Notes under the pieces: generated by a model
What the model saw: only the letters and a program-made list of their open reading frames with translations
Told to the model about the DNA's origin: nothing
Database searches by the model: none
Translations under genes and position numbers: made by a program
Part shown: piece after piece, positions 28,380 through 38,822 of the stretch
Layout of the letters: the number at the start of each line of letters is the position of its first letter
How positions within the stretch are numbered: position 1 is the stretch's first letter
Assembly: GCA_030653385.1 (NCBI GenBank)
Contig: JAURZM010000048.1
Coordinates: forward strand, 1-64,000
Reading direction: 5' to 3'
Source of the DNA: Rubrivivax sp.
GTDB lineage: Bacteria > Pseudomonadota > Gammaproteobacteria > Burkholderiales > Burkholderiaceae_C
DNA length: 64,000 bases

Positions 28380-28862
28380 GGCGGCGGCGTCAGCCGACGG
28401 GCGAGCGCTCCCGCAGTCGTCCTGCCCAGGGCCTCGTAATGGCGCAGTGGATGGTGATCGCCGCGCGTTTCGTCGGCACCGAGATGCAATGACTGGGGCC
28501 GTCGCCAGGTGCCATTGAACAGGCCCATCGCCTGCATCACCGAACCGCTCACGCTCCGCGTAGGTGACCGTCGGCTTTCGGACGTCGAAGTGATCGAACC
28601 GGGAGAACGCTTCGGGTCGGGCTGCGACGGCCGATCCTTCGGATTCATCGCCAGAAAGACGGCGTTGAAGGTTCGATGCCCGTGAGCTGCCAGTCGCTGA
28701 TGCGTCATCCCGACCCGCAGCTGCCGGTGGAGCCATCGGAATGCTGGCGGCAAAGCCGTCGTAGGCGATCGTTCCCTGGCCGCCTTGACGGCGATTTCCC
28801 TCAAGTCGTGAGGGCGCTGTGTCGATACTCAGCCAAATCCCACCGGCTGCGTCGCCCACGTC

Positions 28863-29831
28863 ATGATTCATCCTGCACTTCCCATCAACGAAGCCACGCG
28901 GCTGGACACGCTGCGCTCGCTCAACATCCTGGACACCTCGGCCGAGGAGCGGTTCGACCGGTTGACCCGGCTTGCAAAGCGCCTGTTCGGCGTGCCCATC
29001 GCGCTGATCAGCCTGGTCGACGCCGATCGGCAATGGTTCAAGTCGTGCCAGGGCCTGAGTGCCACTGAGACGTCGCGCGACGTGTCTTTCTGCGGCCACG
29101 CGATCCTCGGCGACTTGATCATGATGGTGCCCGATGCGCTGCTGGACGAACGGTTTCACGACAACCCGCTGGTCGTGGGTGACCCGGGAATCCGCTTCTA
29201 CGCTGGCTGCCCTTTGCAGGTGCCCAACGGCAGCAAGCTGGGCACGTTGTGCCTGATCGACGTCGAGCCGCGTACGATGGACGAAGGCGACTTGCAACTG
29301 CTGCGTGATCTGACGCGCATGGCCGAGCAGGAGATTGCTGCCGTGCAGTTGGCAACGATGGACGAATTGACCATGCTGTCGAACCGGCGAGGCTTCATGG
29401 CGATGGGGCAGCATGCGCTCAGCCTGTGCGTACGGCGCATGGAACGCCCGGCCTCCTTGCTCTACTTCGACCTCGACGGATTCAAGGCGATCAACGACCG
29501 CTTCGGCCACGCAGAGGGCGACCGCGCCTTGACGGCATTCGCCAAGCTGCTGATGCAGACCTTCCGAGACTCCGACGTCGTGGGCCGGCTCGGCGGCGAC
29601 GAGTTCGTCGTGCTCATGACCGACAGCGCCGATGCCGAGTGCACCATCGCCATCCAGCGGCTGCAGCGGGCCGTCGACGTGTACAACCAGACCAGCCAGC
29701 GTGGCTATGACATCCGGTTCAGTGTCGGCGACATCGCCTACGAACCGATTCGGCACACGTCGATCGACGCCCTGGTCAGCGCTGCCGACGCCCGGATGTA
29801 CGAGCGCAAGCGCCAGAAGAAGGTTGCCTGA
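28863..29831 (+). CDS. GAF-GGDEF diguanylate cyclase
   Basis: N-terminal GAF (FGVPIALISLVDADRQWFKSCQGL) and GGDEF motif RLGGDEFVVLM. Confidence 0.93.
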   Translation: MIHPALPINEATRLDTLRSLNILDTSAEERFDRLTRLAKRLFGVPIALISLVDADRQWFKSCQGLSATETSRDVSFCGHAILGDLIMMVPDALLDERFHDNPLVVGDPGIRFYAGCPLQVPNGSKLGTLCLIDVEPRTMDEGDLQLLRDLTRMAEQEIAAVQLATMDELTMLSNRRGFMAMGQHALSLCVRRMERPASLLYFDLDGFKAINDRFGHAEGDRALTAFAKLLMQTFRDSDVVGRLGGDEFVVLMTDSADAECTIAIQRLQRAVDVYNQTSQRGYDIRFSVGDIAYEPIRHTSIDALVSAADARMYERKRQKKVA

Positions 29832-30450
29832 CGAGGAACCTCCGGCGATGCGTGTCGCTTCGACGGTGCGGTCGAAGGAGACGCCGTCGTACCAAGTACC
29901 GCGATTCTGTGTGCCAACCTGCCACGGTCCGGTTGGAAGTTGGCCAAAGTCGGCTGCTGAGCCTTGTCCAGGCCAGGTGCTCGAAAGCGGTCACCTGGTC
30001 CGTAGGGTACGACACCGCTGTGGTGCGTGCCGATGTAACTTTCCAACAACTCGGCAAGCGTTGCACCACCTGACAAGTCCGCTGCAGAGCAATGGGGCCC
30101 GGCTCCCTCGCCCTTGCGGACTTGCCGCTGGCAGGCCTGGGCTGGAGCCGCCGCAAGGCGATCTAGCTGGCTGAGCCACCCGTCAGCTGCCGGTGTTGGC
30201 CTGTTGCTTGTGGCCGGGTCCGTGCAATCACGAACAGCCGCTTCGTGCAAGCCAAACAAGAAAAGCAATGGCTCGCCGTCCGGCTGCTTTGGAGCAACCC
30301 GGCGGGCAGGTTCGGGTCGTCAAGCGCCCCTCGACCTGCCACCCGGCATCAGACATCCGGACTCGCCAGCAACGACTGCGCCGGTCGCTGAACAAGTGCC
30401 GAACAGACCGGCGCACCACGACTGGCTGTCGTGAGCAGCGGCCAGCGCAG

Positions 30451-31473
30451 TCAGATCGGCATGCCGACTCGGCGCTTCACTGCCCCGACCAAGGGCGCTA
30501 TGGAGGAAGGCGGGAAAGGCGACACGCTGCTGACGTTGATCTCGCACAGAACGAAGCGCTGCCCGCCGTCCGTGGCGTGCCCGCCCAGCATGAAGTCGCA
30601 GTCCCAGAGCAGCGGCAGCTGCTCTCGTGCCAGGCCAACACGTTCGCGCAGCAGCGTGATCCAGCTCGACTCCAGTTGATGCCTGAGCGCCTGGAACGTT
30701 GGCAACTCGGGCCCGTGGTACAGCCGCGGCCCCGGCCAGGGCGCGTCGGGATGCAAGGCGTTCACGGCCTGGATGCCGAAGCCGGCGACGCGATCCTCCA
30801 CGAGGTAGGCCCGCACCATGCCTTCGGGCAGCCGGGGCTGCCAGGCCTGGTCGATCATGTGGCCGCCCGCCTGGGGCTCGAAGTACGGCGCCAGCGCCAC
30901 CTTCAAGGCTTGAAGGTCCATGCGCTGCGGCGGGCTGCCGCGCTGGGCATGCTGAACGGTCAGCGAACCGTCGACCGACTGCTCGACCCGCCACACACCG
31001 ATGCCGCTGTGGCCGCGGTGCTGCTTGAGCACACGCGCGCCGTGGCTCAGGCGCTGCGGCAATTCCGCCTGCAGTTGCGCCAGGCTGTCGACGCGGTGCA
31101 CGTCGCTGCCGAACGGCAGGTCGCGGGTCTCGAACAGCACGTCCTTGGTCCCCAGGCGCAGGATCGCGTCGGGATGCGCACTGACGATCACACCTGCCCG
31201 TGCCACCTCGCGCAGCAGTGCATCGAGCCGGTCGCGGCGACGGCCATCCTCGATCGGGTTGCACCACACCAGCACGAGTTGCGTGCCCAGCAGTTGGGCC
31301 CTCACCTCGTCGGCGAAGTTGTCGTGCCAGACGGCAGGCTCGGCCTTCGCGCCGGCAGCACCCAGGGCCTCGAAGAGTGCCGCGAAGCGGCTCGCTGCGG
31401 GGTCGGCGGGGCCGCGCGCAGCCCGGTCGCCGGGATACAGCAGTGCGACCTTCGGCGCTGGCGCGGCGCTCAT
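30451..31473 (-). CDS. ATP-grasp-like/Cj0069-family protein in chromate operon
   Basis: AILRLGTKDVLFETRDLPFGSDVHR...RVLKQHRGHSGIGVWRVE...LWDCDFMLGGHATDGGQRFVLCEINVSSVSPFPPSS. Confidence 0.75.
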   Translation of the reverse strand: MSAAPAPKVALLYPGDRAARGPADPAASRFAALFEALGAAGAKAEPAVWHDNFADEVRAQLLGTQLVLVWCNPIEDGRRRDRLDALLREVARAGVIVSAHPDAILRLGTKDVLFETRDLPFGSDVHRVDSLAQLQAELPQRLSHGARVLKQHRGHSGIGVWRVEQSVDGSLTVQHAQRGSPPQRMDLQALKVALAPYFEPQAGGHMIDQAWQPRLPEGMVRAYLVEDRVAGFGIQAVNALHPDAPWPGPRLYHGPELPTFQALRHQLESSWITLLRERVGLAREQLPLLWDCDFMLGGHATDGGQRFVLCEINVSSVSPFPPSSIAPLVGAVKRRVGMPI

Positions 31474-32123
31474 GGTGCAACAGGCCCGGGTTTGTCGACC
31501 AGCGGCCGGCCCGCGGCCTGCCAGCCATCGATGCCGCCACGCAGGTAACGTGCGTTGAAGCCCGCCGCACGCAGCCGCATCGCGGTGGCGCGGCTGACCT
31601 CGTGGCCATAGACGCAGTACACCACCAGTTCTCGGTCGGCGGGCATCTCGGCAGACCAGGCCGCCACCGTGGCCGGGTCGCACCAGCGGGCGCCGGGGAT
31701 CATCTTGAACGCTTGCTCGAACACACCGGCCCGACGCACGTCCAGCACCAGCGCGCCGCCGACCTCTTCTGGGCCCGCGCCGAAGGCATCGCTGGCGGCG
31801 TACACGGCCTGCTGATACCGACCGTAGACCGCAGCCCAATCGATGCGGCTGATGAAGGCATCGACGTGACCTGCCGCCGTGCCAGGGTCCATGTCAGAGG
31901 CCTGTTCGTTCATGTCCAGCGCCAGGATCGGCACGCCTGCGGCCCCCGCGTGGGTCGGGTCGACCGCCCACTGGTGGGTGAGTGTGCCCTCGTGCGGCTG
32001 GAACACCAGCAACACGCAGCCCGAGCCACCGCCCGGGGCCTTGGCACACGCGATGAACTCCTCGCGCCAGCGCTCGACGCTGCCGAAGTTGGCGTCGAGC
32101 ATCAGCTTCGCTGCCGGCTCCAT
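31470..32123 (-). CDS. Degenerate Fe/Mn-SOD C-terminal-like domain fused to rhodanese (ChrC-like position)
   Basis: ANFGSVERWREEFIACAKAPGGGSGCVLLV...ILALDMNEQASDMD... then rhodanese domain with ELVVYCVYGHEVSRATAMRLRAAGF. Confidence 0.75.
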   Translation of the reverse strand: MEPAAKLMLDANFGSVERWREEFIACAKAPGGGSGCVLLVFQPHEGTLTHQWAVDPTHAGAAGVPILALDMNEQASDMDPGTAAGHVDAFISRIDWAAVYGRYQQAVYAASDAFGAGPEEVGGALVLDVRRAGVFEQAFKMIPGARWCDPATVAAWSAEMPADRELVVYCVYGHEVSRATAMRLRAAGFNARYLRGGIDGWQAAGRPLVDKPGPVAP

Positions 32124-32125
32124 CG

Positions 32126-33526
32126 TCACACCGTCGCTGCCCAGGCGGGTGCCAGCCAGGTCGCCACCAGCCCGACGGCTGCGCAGGCACCGAGCAGCGG
32201 CATGACGCCAACCTTGAAACGGAACAGCGCCACGGCCGCCGCCACGCAGATCACGGCCGACAGCCCGTCGAAGCGCCCGCCGAAGCCCTGGGGCCAGAAC
32301 ACGTGGTACGCGAAGAACATCGCCAGGTTCAGGATCACCCCGACCACCGCAGCAGTGATCGCAGACAACGGCGCCGTGAAGCCCAACTTGCCGTGTGTGC
32401 TCTCGACCAGCGGCCCGCCCGCCAGAATGAACACAAACGACGGCAGGAAGGTGAAGAAGGTGACCACCGTGGCGGCCAGCGCAGCGCCCAGGAACAGCGC
32501 GTCGGGCCCCAGCACCTGCTTGAACCAGCCGCCGACGAAGCCGACGAAGGCCACGACCATGATCAATGGCCCGGGCGTGGTCTCGCCCAGCGCGAGGCCG
32601 TCGATCATCTGCGGGCCGCTCAGCCACTGGTGGGTCTCCACCGCCCCCTGGTAGACGTACGGCAACACGGCGTAGGCACCGCCGAAGGTGAGCAATGCAG
32701 CCTTGGTGAAGAACCAGCCCATCTGGGTGAGCGTGCCGTGAAGACCGTGGGTCGCGGCCAGTGCGGCAAAGGCCAGCAACCACAGGCCGAGGCCGGCGGC
32801 CAGCACCTTGGCCAGGTGGCTGCGCGAGAACCTCGCATGCGGGGGTGTCGGCGTGAGGTCATCGATCAGTGCCGGGCCGTAGCTGGCCTTGGCACTGCCA
32901 TGCCCCCCGCCCAGCGCAAACACCTGCGGCCAACGGCGTGCACCGAAGTGTCCGACCAGTGCAGCCGCCAGCACGATGGCCGGAAACGGCGTGTCCAAAG
33001 CGAAGATGGCGATGAAGGATGCCGCCGCGATGCCCCACATCCAGCGGTTCTTCAGCGCCCGCGTGCCGATGCGGTGCGCCGCGTGCAGCACGAGTGCAGT
33101 GACCGCCGGCTTGAGTCCGAAAAAAACCCCGGCCACCACGGGCACGTCGCCGAAACGCAGATAGATCCAGCTCAACCCGATCAGGATGAACAGCGACGGC
33201 AGCACGAACAAGGCACCGGCCACGATGCCGCCCCAGGTGCGGTGCATCAACCAACCGATGTAGGTGGCGAGTTGCTGCGCCTCCGGGCCGGGCAGCAGCA
33301 TGCAGTAGTTCAGCGCATGCAGGAAACGCTGCTCGCTGATCCAGCGCCGGCGTTCCACCAGTTCGGTGTGCATGATCGCGATCTGCCCCGCCGGCCCGCC
33401 GAAGCTGATGAAACCGAGCTTGAGCCAGAAGCGGAAGGCCTCGGCAAAGCTCACGGCTGCAGGCGCTGCAGGCACCGCAGCCGCAGCTGCCGGCAGCTCG
33501 GTGGGTGGTGGGGTGGCGCGGCTCAT
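32126..33526 (-). CDS. chrA: Chromate transporter ChrA
   Basis: [63 protein letters not shown]. Confidence 0.95.
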   Translation of the reverse strand: MSRATPPPTELPAAAAAVPAAPAAVSFAEAFRFWLKLGFISFGGPAGQIAIMHTELVERRRWISEQRFLHALNYCMLLPGPEAQQLATYIGWLMHRTWGGIVAGALFVLPSLFILIGLSWIYLRFGDVPVVAGVFFGLKPAVTALVLHAAHRIGTRALKNRWMWGIAAASFIAIFALDTPFPAIVLAAALVGHFGARRWPQVFALGGGHGSAKASYGPALIDDLTPTPPHARFSRSHLAKVLAAGLGLWLLAFAALAATHGLHGTLTQMGWFFTKAALLTFGGAYAVLPYVYQGAVETHQWLSGPQMIDGLALGETTPGPLIMVVAFVGFVGGWFKQVLGPDALFLGAALAATVVTFFTFLPSFVFILAGGPLVESTHGKLGFTAPLSAITAAVVGVILNLAMFFAYHVFWPQGFGGRFDGLSAVICVAAAVALFRFKVGVMPLLGACAAVGLVATWLAPAWAATV

Positions 33527-34467
33527 GTCGGCGTTCCGGGTGCGGCATGCAATGCGTCAAACACCGCCGCTGCCGCCAGGCCAAGGTGATCGTCGTCGGC
33601 GTGGACCTCGCGCAGACCCGCCAGCACGGCCTCCAGTCCGGCTGCCTCGGGCACGGGAATGCCGCCGATGTCCAGGAAGTGCACTGCGCGTGCGATGCGC
33701 TGCAGCCGCGGGTCGGCGTCCAGGCCGAAGCTGGTGGCCAGCACCTCGAAGCTGACGCGCGAACCGACGTGCGTGAAACGCGCGCCGTCGTAGTCGAAGC
33801 CCAGGGCGCCTCGGGGTGCGGGCGTCGACCCCGCCGGGTCTGCGAGCCAGACGAAGCGCGCCTTGGGATCGATGAAGCGACGGATCAGCCAGGCGCAGGC
33901 CAGTCGATCGACCCACGGCCGTGCACGCGTGGCCCAGCGTTTGCCCTGAAACTTGCGTGGGTCCAGACGCGGGATGCCGTGCGCCGCCCGCGCCACCGGC
34001 TCACCGCGCGAAAAACGCGCATCGAGCGCCTGGCGCAGTGCGTCGAGTTCGGCCTGGGCCTGTTCGGCGGCAGCACCCGGGTAGTAGTCGATGCGGCGGA
34101 GTGACTGCAGCGCTTCGGCAGTGCCACGCCAGCGGCGCCGGGCCTCGGTCTCCTCCAGTGCAGGCAGGGCGGCGGCAAGCGACTGCGCCTCCTGGCGCCA
34201 CAAGCTGTAGGCCTCGGCGCGGTCGAAGAGAGCCAGGAGCTCTTCACGTTGAGTCTCGTCGCGCGTCGACAAGTCCAGCACGCTGGCCTGGCCGCCATGC
34301 GCCCGGACCTCGGTGATCAGCGGGTCGAACATCACCGCCTGGGCGTCGGGCAGCACAAAGACCCCGTCACGCAGGGATGCGCAACCCAGCGCTTTCAGGG
34401 CGCGCCAGACGCGCAGGCGCACGGCGTTTGGCTGTGTCGGCAGGGTCAGGAACAAGGCACTCCACAT
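33523..34467 (-). CDS. chrB: Chromate resistance regulator ChrB
   Basis: [40 protein letters not shown]...[30 protein letters not shown]. Confidence 0.93.
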   Translation of the reverse strand: MWSALFLTLPTQPNAVRLRVWRALKALGCASLRDGVFVLPDAQAVMFDPLITEVRAHGGQASVLDLSTRDETQREELLALFDRAEAYSLWRQEAQSLAAALPALEETEARRRWRGTAEALQSLRRIDYYPGAAAEQAQAELDALRQALDARFSRGEPVARAAHGIPRLDPRKFQGKRWATRARPWVDRLACAWLIRRFIDPKARFVWLADPAGSTPAPRGALGFDYDGARFTHVGSRVSFEVLATSFGLDADPRLQRIARAVHFLDIGGIPVPEAAGLEAVLAGLREVHADDDHLGLAAAAVFDALHAAPGTPT

Positions 34468-34471
34468 TGAC

Positions 34472-34485
34472 GTAGCATACGCTAC
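34472..34485. promoter_or_regulatory. Inverted repeat at chrB promoter/start region
   Basis: GTAGC-atac-GCTAC, 4 nt from the chrB ATG. Confidence 0.5.
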
Positions 34486-34646
34486 TGATAGTGATTTAGA
34501 TACTACTTATGTTGATGCACCTGCCCTGCCCCCGCCTGCAAGGGCTTGCACACCGATGGCCTCATTGCCCACAACCCTGGCTGTCGAGTTGACGCGAGTG
34601 ACAATGGCCCGCCGAGCTCGGCTGGGGACAACGCCGGAGTGCCTTG

Positions 34647-35852
34647 ATGCAAGAACCTGATGTGTCCCGAACCGCTGAGACGATGACCCCGCCCGCCGCT
34701 CCCGCCGGTGAACAGGCCGCCCCGGCCAGCCCGCCGGTGCAGGACCCGCCCGAGACCACCGTGCCGATGGCTGTGAACGTGCGCAGCCTCTCGCTGGCCG
34801 TGCTGGCCGTCCTGGCCATCGTCTTCATGCTGCGTTGGGCCAGCGCGGTGCTGATTCCGTTGATGCTCGGGCTGGTGCTCAGCTACGCGCTGACGCCATT
34901 GGTCGACGTGATGGCGCGGCGCCGGCTGCCGCGTCTGTTGGCCGCCGGTCTGGTGATGTTCGGCATCGTCGGGGGCATGGCTGCCAGCGCGTACTACCTG
35001 GCGGATGACGCGGTCGAACTGGTCGAGGCGCTGCCAGCCGCAGCCAAGAAGCTGCGCGATGCGGTGCAACGGTCTGGAAAGACCTCGACGCCCATCTCCC
35101 AGGTCCAGGAGGCGGCGGCCCACCTCGAGGCCGCCTCCAAGGAAGCCAACAAAACACCACGCATCCGCGATGGCGTGCAGGTCGTGCGGGTGGAGCGGCC
35201 CGGGCTGGACCTGAAGGAGTACCTCTGGAGCGGCACGATGGGACTGGTCACGCTGACCGGACAGTTCACGATCGTCCTTTTCATCACCGTCTTCCTGCTG
35301 GCGTCGGGTGACACCTTCCGGCGCAAGATCGTGCGCATCGCCGGGGGCCGGCTCAGCAAGCGCAAGCTCACGGTCCAGGCCATGGACGAGATCAGCGACC
35401 AGATCCAGGGCTACCTGCTGGTCCAACTGGGCATCAGCGTGCTCGTGGGCATCGCCACCTGGTTGGCCTTCTTGTGGATCGGCCTGGACAACGCGGCCGT
35501 GTGGGGCATCGGCGCGGGTGTGCTCAACCTGGTGCCCTACATCGGGCCGATTGCTGTGACGGCAGCATCGGTGCTGGTGGCGTTTCTGCAGTTCGGCACC
35601 GTCCAGGGCATGTTGCTCGTGGCCGCGGCCGGCTTGGTCATCCACATCATCGCGGGTTATGTGCTGGCGCCGTGGTTGACCAGCCGTGCGGCCAAGATGA
35701 GCCCCGTCGTGGTGTTCGTGGGCGTGATGGCCTGGGGCTGGTTGTGGGGTGTCTGGGGCCTGCTGCTGGGCATTCCCATCATGATGATGGTGAAGTCCAT
35801 CTGCGACCGCGTGGAGGAACTGAAACCCATCGGGGAACTGCTGGGCGACTGA
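34647..35852 (+). CDS. AI-2E family transporter
   Basis: Multi-TM; LNLVPYIGPIAVTAASVLVAFLQFG...VLAPWLTSRAAKMSPVVVFVGVMAWGWLWGVWGLLLGIPIMMMVKSICDRVE. Confidence 0.93.
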   Translation: MQEPDVSRTAETMTPPAAPAGEQAAPASPPVQDPPETTVPMAVNVRSLSLAVLAVLAIVFMLRWASAVLIPLMLGLVLSYALTPLVDVMARRRLPRLLAAGLVMFGIVGGMAASAYYLADDAVELVEALPAAAKKLRDAVQRSGKTSTPISQVQEAAAHLEAASKEANKTPRIRDGVQVVRVERPGLDLKEYLWSGTMGLVTLTGQFTIVLFITVFLLASGDTFRRKIVRIAGGRLSKRKLTVQAMDEISDQIQGYLLVQLGISVLVGIATWLAFLWIGLDNAAVWGIGAGVLNLVPYIGPIAVTAASVLVAFLQFGTVQGMLLVAAAGLVIHIIAGYVLAPWLTSRAAKMSPVVVFVGVMAWGWLWGVWGLLLGIPIMMMVKSICDRVEELKPIGELLGD

Positions 35853-36170
35853 GGGGCCGGCTGTGCCAGCGCTTGGCGTCAGCGCCGCCGGGGTCTCGCC
35901 GTCAGGGCCACGACGGCCCCAATCCGCGATGCCTGCTTCTTGCCGTCGGGGGCCCGACCTCAAACGCACTTCGTGAACAAGTTGGCAACCTGCCAGATGC
36001 AGGGCTGCCACACACTGTCGGAACGGCTGACACCGGCTTCTGAGCACCTCATGCCATGCGGTCCTAACTGGTTGTTTTTTATGGGTTTTTGACAAGTTCG
36101 CGCTGCTGGCTCGGAAAATGCCTTCGCTGATGTGAGCTGCTCTCAGCCCAAACCCAAAAAAGGAATCGCG

Positions 36171-36728
36171 ATGACCTTCCGTTCAATCATTCTTGCCTCA
36201 AGTCTGCTCATGGCCACCGGGGCCTCGCAAGCTTCTCTCGTCACCAACGGAGGCTTCGAGTCAGCCCTGAGCGGGTGGTCTTGTGTCGTCTCGGATGGAA
36301 ATTGCGGAACGGGCGCCTTCTTCGGGGCCCCCGAGGGTGCCAGCCACTTCTTCGGCTTCCAGAACAGCGCACCCGCGGGTGAGCTGAGCCAAGCCTTGGC
36401 CACGGTGGCCGGTGCGTCATACAGCATTTCCTTCCAGTACACCTCGTTAACTGACGAACCTTCCAACACCCTGGCCGTCGAAGTGGGTGACCTCAGCGAG
36501 GTGCTCGACGTGCAGGTGTCCGTCTGGAAGTCCTACAGCGGCACGTTCACCGCAGCGGCTGCCCTCACCGACCTGAGCTTCCTGTTCCGCACAGTCGGCG
36601 GCAGTGGCACGCTGGGTATCGATGCCGTGGTGGTCGATCGTGCCGGCGCCGTACCGCTTCCCGCCAGCTGGACGCTGGCGCTGCTGGCCCTGGGTCTGGC
36701 AGGTGTCGCGCGTCGCACGAAGGCTTGA
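36171..36728 (+). CDS. PEP-CTERM-type secreted protein
   Basis: Signal peptide; NGGFESALSGWS; C-terminal VPLPASWTLALLALGLAGVARRTKA. Confidence 0.85.
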   Translation: MTFRSIILASSLLMATGASQASLVTNGGFESALSGWSCVVSDGNCGTGAFFGAPEGASHFFGFQNSAPAGELSQALATVAGASYSISFQYTSLTDEPSNTLAVEVGDLSEVLDVQVSVWKSYSGTFTAAAALTDLSFLFRTVGGSGTLGIDAVVVDRAGAVPLPASWTLALLALGLAGVARRTKA

Positions 36729-36756
36729 TCAGCTGAACGGGCTGCGGTCCGCACCA

Positions 36757-36786
36757 AAAAACAGCGCCCCGAGGGGCGCTGTTTTT
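36757..36786 (+). terminator. Rho-independent terminator
   Basis: aaaaaaCAGCGCCCC-ga-GGGGCGCTGttttt: strong GC stem with T-tract. Confidence 0.9.
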
Positions 36787-36875
36787 CTTTGGTGGATGCG
36801 GTGATGTGACCGGCGCGTCGTTGTCCGGGCGATGTCTGCGCCATTGCGTGTCCAGCTGCGAAGCAGCGACGCCGG

Positions 36876-37475
36876 TCAGCGCAGCGAAGCGTTGCTCGAG
36901 CCAGAAGCGCCACTCGCGGCTTGCCAGTGCGCCATGCCGTTGACCGGTGAAGGCCGGTACCTGGGGCACCACTGCACCAGGCAGTCTTCCAGCTCCTGGT
37001 CGTCGCAGGGTTTTGACAGGCTGCCATTCAAACCGTGCCTGGACAGCACCTTCTCGCCTGGACAGGTGCTGGAATAGGCCAGCACAGGCGTTGCCGCTCG
37101 CGACTGGTCGGCCTCGAAGCGCCTGATCGCCGCTGTCGCCCCCAAGCCGTCGAGGATCGGCATCTGCAGATCCATCAAGACCAGGTCGAAGGTCAGCTCA
37201 CAGGCCAGGGCCACGGCTTCGGCACCGTCGGCAGCCAAGGTGGGCACGAGCCCACGCGACTCGAGCAAAGCCGACATCAACATCAGGTTGACCGGGTTGT
37301 CGTCGACAAGCAGCACACGAACCGGCCCATAACAGTGGGCAGTTCGACCTGCAAAGGCCGTGGCACCGCCTTCCGGCCCCAGCTCCGATTCGTCCAGCTG
37401 GGTCTGCAACCAGGACCGCAAGGTGCGGAGCAGGCCGCGGGGAGCAAGCGCAACAGGAACAGGCGTTGGGTTCAT
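36876..37475 (-). CDS. Stand-alone response-regulator receiver-domain protein
   Basis: VRVLLVDDNPVNLMLMSALLESRG...DLVLMDLQMPILDG. Confidence 0.85.
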   Translation of the reverse strand: MNPTPVPVALAPRGLLRTLRSWLQTQLDESELGPEGGATAFAGRTAHCYGPVRVLLVDDNPVNLMLMSALLESRGLVPTLAADGAEAVALACELTFDLVLMDLQMPILDGLGATAAIRRFEADQSRAATPVLAYSSTCPGEKVLSRHGLNGSLSKPCDDQELEDCLVQWCPRYRPSPVNGMAHWQAASGASGSSNASLR

Positions 37476-37762
37476 GACGGGAACCTCCCACAAAGACAGG
37501 AGAGGTCAGCTTGGCACCACGGGCCATCGGCGTATGTGCGGTGGGCCACGCGGCCACGCGCGATGCCCTGCTGCCCTATCGCGTGTGGCGGTCTTCGGTT
37601 CGCTTGCGCACGGACAGCAAATCCGAGCCCACCTAAGGTCCGACCTGTGCTCGCGGGGCCCGTCAGCCCCCAAGCCAAGTCACCGGGACCTGAAGCCAGC
37701 CGTGCCTCGTCGGACGGGTCGAGCAGGGGTTCCGCCCCCCCCTTCGGATCTAAGGAACGAGC

Positions 37763-38173
37763 ATGCAAACCAACTACGTCACTCGCGACAACTTCGGCAT
37801 GTACGCCAACAAGGACTCGGGACCCGGCCCTGAGCTGATGGGCGCCGACACCCTGTTGGGCAACGACGTCTACAACAACGACGGCGAAGACCTGGGCGAC
37901 ATCAAGGATTTCATGATCGACATGCGCAGCGGCAAAGTTGCGTACGCCGTTCTCTCGTTTGGCGGCGTGTTCGGCATGGGCGACAAACTCTTCGCGGTGC
38001 CCTGGGCCGCGCTGTCGCTGGACACCGCGAACAAGCGTTTTTCGCTGAACGTGCCCAAGGCGACCCTGAAGGATGCACCCGGCTTCGACAAGGACCAGTG
38101 GCCCACGATGTCCGACAAGACCTGGGCCAGCGGTGTGCACAAGTTCTACGGCTCACCTTATTCGGGCGACTGA
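37763..38173 (+). CDS. PRC-barrel domain protein
   Basis: GNDVYNNDGEDLGDIKDFMIDMRSGKVAYAVLSFGGVFGMGDKLFAVPW. Confidence 0.9.
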   Translation: MQTNYVTRDNFGMYANKDSGPGPELMGADTLLGNDVYNNDGEDLGDIKDFMIDMRSGKVAYAVLSFGGVFGMGDKLFAVPWAALSLDTANKRFSLNVPKATLKDAPGFDKDQWPTMSDKTWASGVHKFYGSPYSGD

Positions 38174-38230
38174 AGACCGACGCAGCAGCATGGCCATGCT
38201 GCCCGACCCCTTCCAACTCCAGGTGAAGCC

Positions 38231-38413
38231 ATGAACAAGGATCAAGTGCAGGGCACGCTCAAAGACGCTGCCGGCAAGCTTCAGGAAACTGCTGGCTGGG
38301 TTCTGCGCAACAACCGACTGCAGCGCCAGGGCGTCCGCACGCAGGTGCATGGGCAGGCGCAGCGGGCCGTCGGCGACATCAAGGCCATCGTCAAGAACGT
38401 CAGCAAGGCCTAG
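38231..38413 (+). CDS. CsbD-family stress protein
   Basis: MNKDQVQGTLKDAAGKLQETAGWVL...QVHGQAQRAVGDIKAIVKNV. Confidence 0.88.
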   Translation: MNKDQVQGTLKDAAGKLQETAGWVLRNNRLQRQGVRTQVHGQAQRAVGDIKAIVKNVSKA

Positions 38414-38459
38414 TTGGCACAAGCACCGCGGGCACCAGGCCCCGGTGCTGGCGCCCTCG

Positions 38460-38780
38460 CGCCGGGTCAGGCGCTTGCTGCGCAACACCCACCGTCGGGA
38501 TTGGGCCAACGACCTGCCTGGTCTCGCCGGCCGGCTGCGCTGGCATCGTCACTTCATGCAGAAGCGGGAAGACGAGTTGGCCATCGATTGGCACAAGCTC
38601 GTACGGTCGCGCCTCCGGCTGGCTGAACTTCCGCTGCGCGCCATGCGGGTCAGCTTTGCCGCCTACCCGCTGGTGCCAGATGCAGATGCCGTCGGGCACC
38701 ACCGGCATCAACACGCTGCGCTTCTCGTTGGCGTCGCCAAAGGGGCCCAGCCTCAGATCTTGCGGCCGAAGGCAATTCAA
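38460..38780 (+). pseudogene. Photolyase/cryptochrome C-terminal (FAD-binding) remnant, frameshifted
   Basis: GRLRWHRHFMQKREDE and RAMRVSFAAYPLV in one frame; ASGWLNFR and QMQMPSGTTGINTLRF in another. Confidence 0.7.
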
Positions 38781-38782
38781 AT

Positions 38783-38796
38783 TTGACGCACGTCAA
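38783..38796. promoter_or_regulatory. FNR/Anr/DNR-type palindrome upstream of the DUF3149 gene
   Basis: TTGACGCACGTCAA fits TTGAY-N4-RTCAA. Confidence 0.6.
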
Positions 38797-38822
38797 TCAC
38801 GAGCGCCCCGACTGCGCGCCCA

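Noticed and set aside
28381-28860. Possible pseudogene (minus-strand pieces such as SRFDHFDVRKPTVTYAERERFG in one frame and QAMGLFNGTWRRPQSLHLGADETRGDHHPLRHYEALGRT in another)
   Set aside because: Looks like fragmented coding sequence, but I cannot assign a family; BLASTX would be needed.
26862-29756. 964-aa minus-strand ORF
   Set aside because: Antisense to the epimerase and GGDEF genes; composition typical of a GC-rich shadow ORF.
29832-30440. Intergenic ORFs on both strands
   Set aside because: No convincing domain, SD or codon pattern; left unassigned.
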